A stretch of 64,000 nt of DNA from Zanthoxylum bungeanum. Lineage: Eukaryota; Streptophyta; Magnoliopsida; Sapindales; Rutaceae. Positions 55,442-64,000 of the stretch are shown piece by piece. A program made the translations under genes and the position numbers. Where the stretch lies: contig SKCR01010148.1 in the NCBI GenBank assembly GCA_019454045.1, positions 992,001 through 1,056,000 on the forward strand, given 5' to 3'. The number at the start of each line of letters is the position of its first letter. Position 1 is the first letter of the stretch. The notes beneath the pieces were generated by a model. It searched no databases, had not been told where the DNA came from, and was given only the letters and a program-made list of their open reading frames with translations.

Positions 55442-56016
55442 TGTTGACAAAAGAAAATCGCCCTAGAACGACATGGACGAAAGCAAGCGGGAAAGACATG
55501 TATCACTCCACAGGACGATTCGAACCTAGGACGAGGAAGAAGAGAGCAGTCATGGAGATCGCTCAACAATTAGAATGACAAAAGGACTTAGGACGACCGA
55601 AATAGCGATTAGAACGACAAAAGATTCAGGACGATCGAACACATGCTGCAGTTAATCCCACGATTACAGCAGTTAGATATTTCCCTCCACGATCAGGCAG
55701 TTATGGCGTGCAACTCAACGGTTGGGGACGTGCTCGGTAGTTGCAGGGGAGTTACGGACTGAAACCGTGGGAGCATTGGGCAAATTCCACTATAAAAGGC
55801 TCACTCATGTGAAGAAACAACCCCCGATCAAATGAAGGCTCAAACGAGCATCTTATTATTTTTTATTTCGTAGTTTCATAATTCTTAGGACTGTAATTTG
55901 TGTGTTTGTGCCCCTTGGAGGCTTATTCACTTAATCAATCACCCATTGCTGAGACTTTGTCTCATGAGATTTGAACCTTACACTTTTTTTTCTTCAGGCA
56001 GAAAATTGCTCAAACA
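55442..56016 (+). repeat. 3' LTR of outer gypsy element
   Basis: 575 bp, TGTTGACAAAAG to GCTCAAACA, followed by ATTAC (56017-56021). TATA box at 55791-55797. Confidence 0.92.
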
Positions 56017-56036
56017 ATTACACTAAAAATAGAAGC

Positions 56037-56177
56037 TACTCGTCAAACTCATACCTTATCATGGCAATTGGTGACAGAGAAAATGACGATGAGATGCTTG
56101 AGTTGGCCTCTTCAAAATCTGTTGCTAATGTTATCGGTCCCAGCAATGACGAAGATGGCGGGCCGAATGCATTCTGA
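56037..56177 (+). pseudogene. HAD-superfamily hydrolase C-terminal fragment
   Basis: A short frame contains MAIGDRENDDEML, which matches motif IV of Cof-type haloacid-dehalogenase phosphatases (usually GDGxNDxxM), then SVANVIGPSNDEDG, matching the AVADVIG..SNDEDG block near the C-terminus of this family. The stretch normally between them (a GVA-type segment of about 12 residues) is missing, and no upstream exon was found. It lies immediately right of the gypsy insertion's target duplication, so the insertion could have separated it from its gene. It may be a last exon of a broken gene or a gene fragment. Confidence 0.55.
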
Positions 56178-56527
56178 TGAAGTTGAAGGATGCAACCTGA
56201 ACATTTCCACTTGATTTTGTTTTTTTGTTGTTTCCGTGGGTTTTTACACAGAAACACTTCATTCTTATATACATTCAACATAATGTATTCATTTCATGCT
56301 ATTTAATGATTTCAACCCGGAAAAAAATAAAATAAAATAAAATAAATAAAAGTTAACAAAAAATTGCCAGAAAGGAAAATTTCTTGGGCAGAAAGTATAG
56401 CATTTGATTGTCTCAATACATATAAATATTCTCATATTTGAAAAACAGAAGAAGCTGCACGATGATGTGCTATGCTCACAATGCATTTCACTGCATCTTC
56501 ATGGTGAATTGCTTCAGGTATGGAATC
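56178..56527. other. Intergenic / 3' region of ENOD93-like gene
   Basis: Presumed 3' UTR of the minus-strand gene; nothing else recognised. Confidence 0.4.
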
Positions 56528-58357
56528 TCAAGTTGCTTTGTCAATCTGGGCATACTGGGCATTCCTCCTTGCACACTCCAAAATAGTCTTGTCAACGGTG
56601 ATAAAGTAGGCAGCAATTGATGCTGTTAACCATTAAAACATGCTAAATGTTAGACAGGTCTATCGGCAACACATGAAACAGCGATGGGATTATGGTCACA
56701 ATAAGACAACATTAATGATTAGTTCTCTTGAATTTAATGATACAGGGAATTATGTCACAATAAGACAATATTGTTGCTGTTAACCATTAAAACACGCTAA
56801 ACATTAGCTTTCCCAGCCTAAAAACCTTATCATACAATGGCAACGCATGAACATAAACCATCAATGATGGGATAATGTCATCAATAAGATGACATTAATG
56901 ATTAATTTTCTTAAGCATTATTATACAGTGTAATTTTTCAGGCATTTTGATCATGACTCCATTTATGCGACATACCTTCCATAGCAAGTCCATCGATATT
57001 ATGAAGTGCAACCACATAACTCTGTTTTGACATTAAATATTAAAGAAGCTTGAAAGTTACGTTCAGCTAATTGTGATAGTACCTCCGGATATGACAAGTG
57101 CCTGACCAGTATAATTTAGGTTTGCCTTTGCCCAAGGAATTTTTCGAACTGCAACCAACTGATAAACACAAGAAGTGCATGAGATACAAATAAAAAAGAG
57201 CCAGATCCACCATTTGATGGATGAATAGAGCAGAAATGAACCAGACAGAATGCTGAAACAGAGACTCGAATTGTATATTTCTCAGCACTTCACTTCCTCA
57301 CCCAAATACATATAATATGCAAGAGGGCAGTCGCTTGTGCAAAGGGCTCAGTCACATGCTTATTGTTTCTTAATCTCAGATGCGATCGAAGTATGTTAAA
57401 CATCAACTAATGCAGTCACATTTTCCATGATATTCAGCTTAAACCATATAATCCTTGGCGAAGCCATAACAAATAAAAGATCAACGGGTTCAATGGCTGC
57501 CAGATAGATTTTCTAGTTCAGAGAAACTTAAGATGAGTAACATGTGGCAGAAGACGGACATCGACACTAGAGATATGTTACATTGAGGTCCTTTCCTACA
57601 AACACCTCAATGATCACACGATACCAACTTTTGCATACAGAAGCAAAAGCCTCACCACCAAAGACTCAACAAGAAAATAAAGGTTCATTTAGGCACAATA
57701 CCAATATAAACTAAATGTATTATCGAAATGAGCATTGTCGATTCAATGAACATCAAAACAATTCAATAAAATTACTACTCGCTGTTTCCAATTTTATTCA
57801 CATTGTTGAAAAAATCAACATACATTGGATCAATAAATAATAAGTCCATCAATCCCTAAACTGTGGCTTGATGGCAAAAGGCCAGGGAAGAAAGTGTATT
57901 CTTGTAAGAGTGTAGGGCAGTCGGGGTTTTACTTTGCGGCGAGATTTTCATCGTTTCCAAAAAAAAAAAAAAAAAAAAGTACAAATACAATGCAAGATCG
58001 GACTCTCTAAACTCTCATAACAAAATCAATCGCCAAATATTGCAAAATGAATAACTAATTAAAATTAACAAAAAATAAAAAAAAAAGGATAAAACGCACC
58101 GTAGGCACAGCGCTGGCAATACACGCTACGGCAGCTGCTTTCAATCCAGCTCGAACGCCTTCTGCAAACAATTACTCGAACACTAAGCCACGTCAGCTAA
58201 AATATCGGAGTCTAATTAATATTAATTCGTAATTAATTAGGATAATAAAACCTTGAATACAGTCTTTGGCCTTTTGATTTTCAGCTGGAGAAGCTATCAG
58301 TATTGAATTTGCGCTTCTGTTTGCCAAAATATCTCTAACGTCCGATGCAATTCCCAT
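56528..58357 (-). CDS. ENOD93: Early nodulin 93-like protein (4 exons)
   Basis: Small membrane-associated protein of the ENOD93 family; members are reported to act at mitochondria and respond to nitrogen status, and the exact role is unsettled. Exons on the minus strand: 58357-58252, 58161-58100, 57158-57083 and 56622-56528 (106+62+76+95 nt), all with GT-AG borders, giving 112 residues with stop TGA at 56530-56528. Visible blocks in order: MGIASDVRDILANR, IASPAENQKAKDC, EGVRAGLKAAAVACIASAVP, IPWAKANLNYTGQALVISG, and AAYFITVDKTILECARRNAQ, which match the family along its length (usual length about 105-120). Two hydrophobic segments (about residues 40-60 and 80-95) suggest a double-spanning protein. 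The unbroken frame implies a functional gene. Confidence 0.9.
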
Positions 58358-58784
58358 TCTTTCTTTCTTGAATCGAAAATTTCCAAAATGGATAGCAGAT
58401 TATTATTTGTGGGAGTAACGTGTTCCTTTTTTATTATTACATCTTTTATTAACACGGTATTATAATACGTGCTTTTGAATCTTGAATAATAATAATTAAT
58501 TTATATAAAACAGTGCTTGTAAAAGTGCCGGTGGGCGCCGCGGTCGTAACGAATACCGCTTTGATTTAACAAAACAAAGCAGACACCACGTGTTAGTCAA
58601 CATTTGCTTTCGTTTACCGTGGGAGGAGAATGCCAATACGTCACGTGACTCACATCCATCAAATGTGATTACATTTGCTAAATCAACTGTTTGAATTGAA
58701 TTTTTAATTTTATTTTATTGACGGTTGTTTTTCGTTTCAATAGTAATATAAGAAAATAACCTTCAAACTAATCTCATTCAAGCA
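58358..58784. other. Upstream region of ENOD93-like gene
   Basis: Promoter and 5' UTR presumed. It contains CACGTG (about 58588) and TCACGTGAC (about 58640), that is, two G-boxes within 300 bp of the start codon, possible bZIP/bHLH sites. No further gene. Confidence 0.45.
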
Positions 58785-59774
58785 GTGAATTTGTTTGGTT
58801 AATAGGAACCAAAACAAACTTAGCAAACAGATCAAAAATATCATAGAGACATGGATTTATGTGATTCGGCAGAGAGTGTCTCTAATTTATGTCAACGGGA
58901 ATAAAAATGAGGGATTTTTTATTACCTGCTCGGGGTCGAGACCAATCCAAACTACAAGTGGGGGAGGAACAGAAGATAAAAAGTTGTAATACCTCGGGTC
59001 TTATGACAAGCCCGATACAATTCTCTCAAGCGATCAGGAACCGATCGGCTTTCTCTCTCTATCATTAGTTTCTAAGCTCTTAGCTCTTTTACAAGTTGTG
59101 AGATGCGAAAATTATTAACCCTTAAATCTGAGACTTCAACATCTTTATATAGGCTCTCAAATCTGTTATTCCACCAACTCATGACATCAATCATCATCAT
59201 CATAGTACTGACACATGGCTCAACTACCCCATGTCAGCAGAAACCCATCATCTTAACTCATCACTTCAACCTTTTAGCCATTGTTGCACACTTTGTCGAT
59301 GTGACAACCTGTGGTTCAATTGTTCCAGTACTGTTTCGTCTAGCATGGTATCTTCCCAATGAGAGTCGTTGAACAACTTCTGTCACATCAACCTTCTAGA
59401 AGCCCAAACTTCCAAGTATGGCATACGTTATATGACTTCAGTACTGGTCGGCCTGTGATCTCAGCTTCGTTCCTTAGTACGGTATACCGAGGTGAATAAT
59501 ACATGGTCAAACTTCCTCAACCAGGTCAAGTCTGTAGTATAGACCACCTCGGGTCGGCTTCTACAAATATTCAAATGCTGTCAAATCCAACACGTCTTCT
59601 TTAGGTCGAGTTGGTATCCCAACTTGCTTCATCACCAACATCCTCGGAAGAACTCCTCCGTGTAATAGGGTCAGGCCTCTCTGTCTGACATCATCCTCTC
59701 TTGTCCAAGTACAAACTCCATTCTAACCTTTCTCAGTATTTGAACCTCCTCGGGGTGAAAAACCACCATCAACA
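58785..59774 (-). mobile_element. Degenerate Tat-type LTR, minus strand
   Basis: Read on the minus strand it begins TGTTGATGGTGGTTTTTC (right edge 59774), parallel to TGTTGATGGTGTTTTTAG of the 8085 element, has a TATATAAAG box near 59140-59148, and ends near 58785 with the GTGAATTTGTTTGGTT block shared in inverse orientation with 8756-8777. Divergence is high and the left end is truncated. Confidence 0.55.
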
Positions 59775-60567
59775 TCGGTTTTCCAGTTCTCAGTATCAAC
59801 GAGTTGGTGAGTTGATGCCAGGAACTTTAAAAATATGGTGGTGCAGGAAGTCGGAGACCGATCTGATGTCCTCGAGCAGATATTCATATAGGCACCTCAT
59901 ACTGTTTCAACCTGATGTCGACACATTTCCAACACTTGGAATATTTTTTAAGAAAAAACTTCATTCCTCATGCTGATGCTCAAATCCATCAAATCCATGC
60001 TTCACAGCCTTTCTGAAAATCAATCTCGGGCCCATAACCCTAAACTTGCTCATGGTTCGGTTACCATATCCATCATTTTTTCTCAGTCCCGACCATTATT
60101 ATGATGCCATGAGGCTGTTATCCCATAGTCGAGATGACATGAGTCGAAACTGTTGGCCTTTAGTTAAAAATCTGACCGGCTTCATCGTCTCTGCTCTTTT
60201 CATCAAGGTCATGGGGGAGAAACTCCGACCCCATGCCTTCTAATCCGATGTTGTAGTGGGAATGTTCTTCAAAGTCCTTCCAAACAAAAGGCAAGCCAAT
60301 AGGGAAAATTCCCACTTCAGGTCATTAAAACAATAACAGGACATTGGCGGGACGTAACCCAGCCTCGAGCTGATCTGACAGAAAGATGTCTTGGGGGAAA
60401 GATTTCGACCCCAAGCCATCTGAGTCACTTGGCTGCAAGGGAATGAACCTTTCTTGTGTCATTTAAATATGGGGGAGAGATTCTGACCTCATGTCAGCGA
60501 ACATAACAAGGCCTCGGTGTGACATGTCTGACCTAGAGCCAATAATAAACCTGGCCATAAGAGAATG

Positions 60568-62499
60568 TGTTGGGAAACGGCCGCGAGTGCGCAGCGGAAA
60601 ATTAAAAATTATTATGCCGCTATCCCTTTGCCCAAGATCCATTTGTTTTTATTATTCTACAAGCCTAGGCATGTTACTATATATTCTAAGCATAAAAACT
60701 CATAAAACATGCAAAGAACATAAACTTAAACATGTTAACTAGCATAAGAACTCTAATTAAAAATAAAGAAAGAAAAAGACTTACTTGAACCGAAGACTCC
60801 TCCAGTTCTTCCTTCAATCTACAAGCTTTTCTCGAACTCAGCAAGCTCTTCCACATTACAAAGAGCCACCCAAGTGTGTGGCCTCCAAAGGTGCACACAC
60901 CAAAGCCAAAACTCAACGGCAAGACTACGCCTTGAGTGCATTGGTATTTTGCCCTTGGTGCTAGCCTAGGCAAATACCTCAAAACTTTTAACTTGAGATT
61001 CATCTATTCAATTAGACTTAAGGATTCTCAAAATCAGTGGCTTACTCTTAAACTTTAGAGTTGCTCACTTATATAAACCCAATATATGAAAGGTTTTGGT
61101 GTAAAAATTTGTAAAGAATTCTTTGGGTTTATATAGGTGCTCCAAAGACAACAAAATTAATTAAGAATCTGATGTGGGATAAATGCTAATTAAATCTTAG
61201 CCATTGGATCTTAATATAGTGGTTTAATGAGATTATAAAACCTTAATAAGAGTTTGGGCCGAATTGGAATTCAAAACAAATAAAAAAATAAAATAAAAAA
61301 TGTATTTTTATTTATTTATTTATTTATTTTCTTATTCATTTTTCCAATTCCCAAAGTGCCCCTATCGTTATTCACCAATCCCTAAGCCACTTTGGAACCT
61401 CATAAATGATCCGTTCAATAATTAAACACATTGAACCATTTATGAACAATTCCTACAACAATCATATATGCTATTAAATTTGTATTGTGCACTGTTAACC
61501 ATTGATTTGACTTTGTTGTGTGTGACCTTTTGGGTTCCCCTCAAGTTGGACATGAAAATTGATCATAAATTATCCTCCGATCAGATGGTCGTTCGATTTC
61601 AATGACCAAGGTTGACATCTAGCAACATGCCAAGGCCCACAAATGAGAATGAAATATATATACTCATTCCGTATGCGATTTACATATGATACAGTCCCTC
61701 GCCTCACTGTATCCTCACCGTTTGACCAGGGTATGGAAAGTGTCTACCCATATAGTCAAAAGTATTGTGTTGATAGTGTCATGAATCATGCTAACCCAAG
61801 AATCTCACATGATTCTTCCGCTGCGGCCACAGTCTCAAACACTGATCACACATATCAACCCGCGAACTGGAATACTACTCTTATAAGAAAATATTATCCG
61901 AGAGAGTGACGATTCTCTGTTGTATCTTTATAAACTTCATGTGTTTCAACAAATGACTCAATCATACCCTTATGACCGGATCTTTTGAACTGGGGAAGGA
62001 GAATGTCAAAGTCATTTGATCCACACATAAGATTGTAAAGACCTCAAGTCTAATGACTAGTCATACAATCGATACATGAAAGTTCTAACAGACACATGTG
62101 ATAAACACTCCATGTGAAAACTTTCGGCGATTAGTTCGATGGACACGAGCAACTCATGCATCCATGTGATACATTAAGAGGACGGATCTCCGCTAGTAGC
62201 CTATTAGATCGGCTACCCCACTTAAGGGCAGATCATATCATCATGCTAGTCTCTCCGCTTTGTGAACGCCCAGATTATTCATAAAACTATGACTATGAAC
62301 GTTTGAGAGTAATGATTCTCAAAAGGCATGGAAGCCATCATATTATTACTCCAAGGGCTTTATTACAATGTTTTATGATTCATATAATTTATGTAAGACA
62401 CGTATAATAAAGATTGTCATTTTATTAATTAATGAAAATATTGCAAATACATGTACATATAGCCCATCCACAAGTTGGATATAGGGCATATCCCTAATA
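60568..62499 (-). mobile_element. Solo LTR, copia-like
   Basis: A 1932-bp insertion in the tandem repeats. It starts TGTTGGGAAACGG and ends GGGCATATCCCTAATA; target duplication GAATG/TAATG (60563-60567, 62500-62504; one mismatch). On the minus strand it opens TATTAGGGATATGCCC, probably from TGTTAGGG with a decayed second base. The GTGCGCAGCGGAAAATT motif links it to the copia LTRs at 42762 and 51584. No internal coding region. Confidence 0.7.
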
Positions 62500-62515
62500 T
62501 AATGATCCTTACTTA

Positions 62516-62935
62516 TGTCATTCGATAACATGGCATCGGCGGAATGAATGCAACCCCGAGCCATTAACAAATCTGGACACAAGAGAATGATCTCTTTTTG
62601 TACCATTCGATAACATAGCCTCAATGGAACGAATGCAGCCCCGAGCCATTAACAAACCTGGACGCAAGGGAATGATCTCTCATTGTGCCATTCAATAACA
62701 CGGCATCGGCTGAATGAATGCAGTCCCGAGCAATTAACAAACCTGGCCACAATGGAATGATCTCTCCTTGTGCCATTCAATAACATGGCCTCGACTAAAC
62801 GAATACAGCTCCGATCCATTAACAAACTTGGCCATAAGAGAATGATCCCTCTTTGTGCCATTCAATAATATGGCCTCAGTGGAACGAATGTAGCCCCGAG
62901 CTATTAACAAACCTGGTTACAAGGGAATGATCCCT
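62516..62935. repeat. ~85-bp tandem array
   Basis: Units start at about 62516, 62599, 62684, 62769 and 62854 with TGTGCCATTC(A/G)ATAACA(T/C)GGC and contain CCCCGAGCCATTAACAAACC and GGGAATGATC(T/C)CT. One more unit is split by the solo LTR (its left part ends at 60567). Confidence 0.85.
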
Positions 62936-63595
62936 CAAAATTGTAAAAGAGATGACGTATCACACACTACGTACCGACCAAAAAATATTAAGGTAACTGA
63001 GGCAATGTCTTGCCTCGCGTTATCCAAAACAATAATTCAAAATCTTACAACCCAGACGTCCCGGCGAACCAAGCTACGGATCAGAGGGCGGCCAACGCCA
63101 TGGTGGAATTTTCCTCATGCTATGCAAACACTGAGTCTGAAAATGCCACATAGACCTCATAGTCTTCCATGTGTTATGCTCCTACAGATCCAAAATGGGA
63201 TAGCCAGTGTCGTGGGGGGATTTTCCTTCCGCGTGCAAGGCACATCCCGAGGCTGTAAATACCACGGAGGTATGTGGGCCATCCATGTGCTATGCAAAAC
63301 CCGAGGATATTGTAGTACCTCATAGTTGTCTTAAATCCATAGTGTTATGGTTACCTGGGGGAGCCAAATGCCACGTTGACCCTCTTGCCGAACGTGATAT
63401 TATTATCCCGATGCACCAAACACCACACAGGTCTTCTTGCTATATTCCTCAAATGTGTAAGGCATTGGGTATTAACGTTCTTGCCCGGTAGTTCGATAAT
63501 GACACCATGGATTGGCGTGCTGCAAGAGTGCGCGCTTTTTCCACCTGTCTTGTGTACGAGCCAAAGGCATTATCGTCTTTTCATCTTAAAGCCTA

Positions 63596-64000
63596 TGTGA
63601 CAGACTAAGCCCAGCTCCTTTAGATAGCCCGAATCAGAGACCAAGATTGGGCCAATGATCTGAACTCCTCTCAGGCCCGATTCAACAAACAACCGAGATC
63701 AAATTTAGGTCAAGGACCCATTTATATTCTCAGGCCCAATTAAAGCCTACATGGCAGCCCACTTTCCAACAGGGACCCACCCAAAAAATATCTCTTCATA
63801 AATTGATTTCTCTCCCTACAATCATCTGATTTATCACCGAAAGTTGAATGTTAAATATGTTAGTGGGCTCCATCTTCATAAATACGACCCATATTCCAGC
63901 TAGAAGACTATTCATTAGTCTATAAAAGGAAACAAAATTCAGAATTACATTCATTCAAGATTAAGCATACTTATTCCAAGCTTAAGTATTCTAATCTTAA
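63596..64000 (+). mobile_element. Possible start of another LTR, running off the window
   Basis: A TG start (TGTGACAGAC) and a strong TATAAAAGG at 63921-63929, followed by a T/A-rich leader, look like the U3/R part of an LTR. The end lies outside the window, so no target duplication can be checked. Confidence 0.3.

Larger units (their letters stand above)
37109..56016 (+). mobile_element. Gypsy-type LTR element (Tat/Athila branch), pol largely lost, host of nested copia
   Basis: LTRs at 37109-37634 and 55442-56016 (TGTTGACAAAAG...CAAACA) and a perfect 5-bp target duplication ATTAC (37104-37108, 56017-56021) define one insertion. Behind the 5' LTR lie a primer-binding site, gag remains, a degenerate protease and a linker; reverse transcriptase, RNase H and integrase are missing. 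In their place are a fragment of another Tat-type element (about 41638-42480) and a copia array (42762-55360). Without the copia array the element would be about 6.3 kb, suggesting a non-autonomous chimeric element. Confidence 0.88.
59775..63590 (-). mobile_element. Degenerate 3' region of the same Tat-type element (repeat-rich)
   Basis: The sequence consists of loosely repeated units with GGGGGAGAAACTCCGACCCC-like cores (60210-60490) and an ~85-bp array (62516-62935), comparable in position and style to the 82-bp array before the 3' LTR of the 8085 element. No pol motifs were seen. A solo LTR splits it at 60568-62499. Right boundary is approximate. Confidence 0.5.

Noticed and set aside
55971..56036. 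Upstream extension of the HAD-like open frame
   Set aside because: These bases belong to the end of the gypsy 3' LTR and the target duplication, so the extension is fortuitous.
1..64000. Search for tRNA, rRNA, snoRNA or miRNA genes
   Set aside because: No cloverleaf with conserved A and B boxes, rRNA segment or convincing miRNA foldback outside transposon inverted repeats was seen by eye; a dedicated covariance-model search was not possible.

Overview
This is a repeat-rich stretch of a flowering-plant (probably eudicot) nuclear genome. The evidence is a subfamily XI leucine-rich-repeat receptor kinase with a short GT-AG intron, a four-exon ENOD93-like gene, plant-type Ty3/gypsy (Tat/Athila branch) and Ty1/copia retrotransposons, and hAT, Mutator-like and Stowaway MITEs. 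No bacterial-type operon, CRISPR array, rRNA or tRNA gene was seen. Only two host genes look intact: an HSL3-like receptor kinase (32491-35652, +) and an ENOD93-like gene (56528-58357, -). A small HAD-hydrolase fragment (56037-56177, +) lies between the transposon block and ENOD93.

Layout. 1-2.5 kb: LTR-retrotransposon remnants, including a probable SIRE-type copia 3' LTR. 2.7-7.5 kb: MITEs (hAT, long-TIR Mutator-like with a nested MITE, Stowaway) and one copy of a segmental duplication. 8085-21872: a complete 13.8-kb Tat-type Ty3/gypsy element with a perfect 5-bp target duplication (AAAGA), two RNase H regions, an 82-bp tandem array and a spliced antisense gene, which is split by a 2.1-kb solo LTR. 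22.4-25.7 kb: a second Mutator-like copy interrupted by an LTR that is itself interrupted by another solo LTR. 25.7-31 kb: gypsy and hAT remnants and the second copy of the segmental duplication, which carries a hAT MITE and a long-TIR insertion. 31.5-36.7 kb: the receptor kinase, flanked by two hAT MITEs. 37109-56016: an 18.9-kb gypsy-type element (TSD ATTAC) that has lost most of pol and contains a copia LTR-internal-LTR-internal-LTR array (TSD CTACC), itself hit by a third solo LTR. 56.0-58.4 kb: HAD fragment and ENOD93-like gene. 58.8-64 kb: an inverted, degenerate Tat-type 3' end with ~85-bp tandem repeats, a solo copia-like LTR and the start of a further LTR.

The window is best read as two host genes in nested retrotransposon territory. 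I found no clear new molecular system. The most unusual signals are the dyad-symmetric TCGCGA boxes and dense G-box (CACGTG) arrays in the U3 part of one solo-LTR family, the intron-containing antisense gene of the Tat element, a phase-neutral stop-free 87-nt intron inside the receptor-kinase activation segment, and a hAT MITE that ends 184 bp before the receptor-kinase start codon. Coordinates of element ends come from matching termini and target-site duplications by eye; family names are from memory of typical structures, not database searches.
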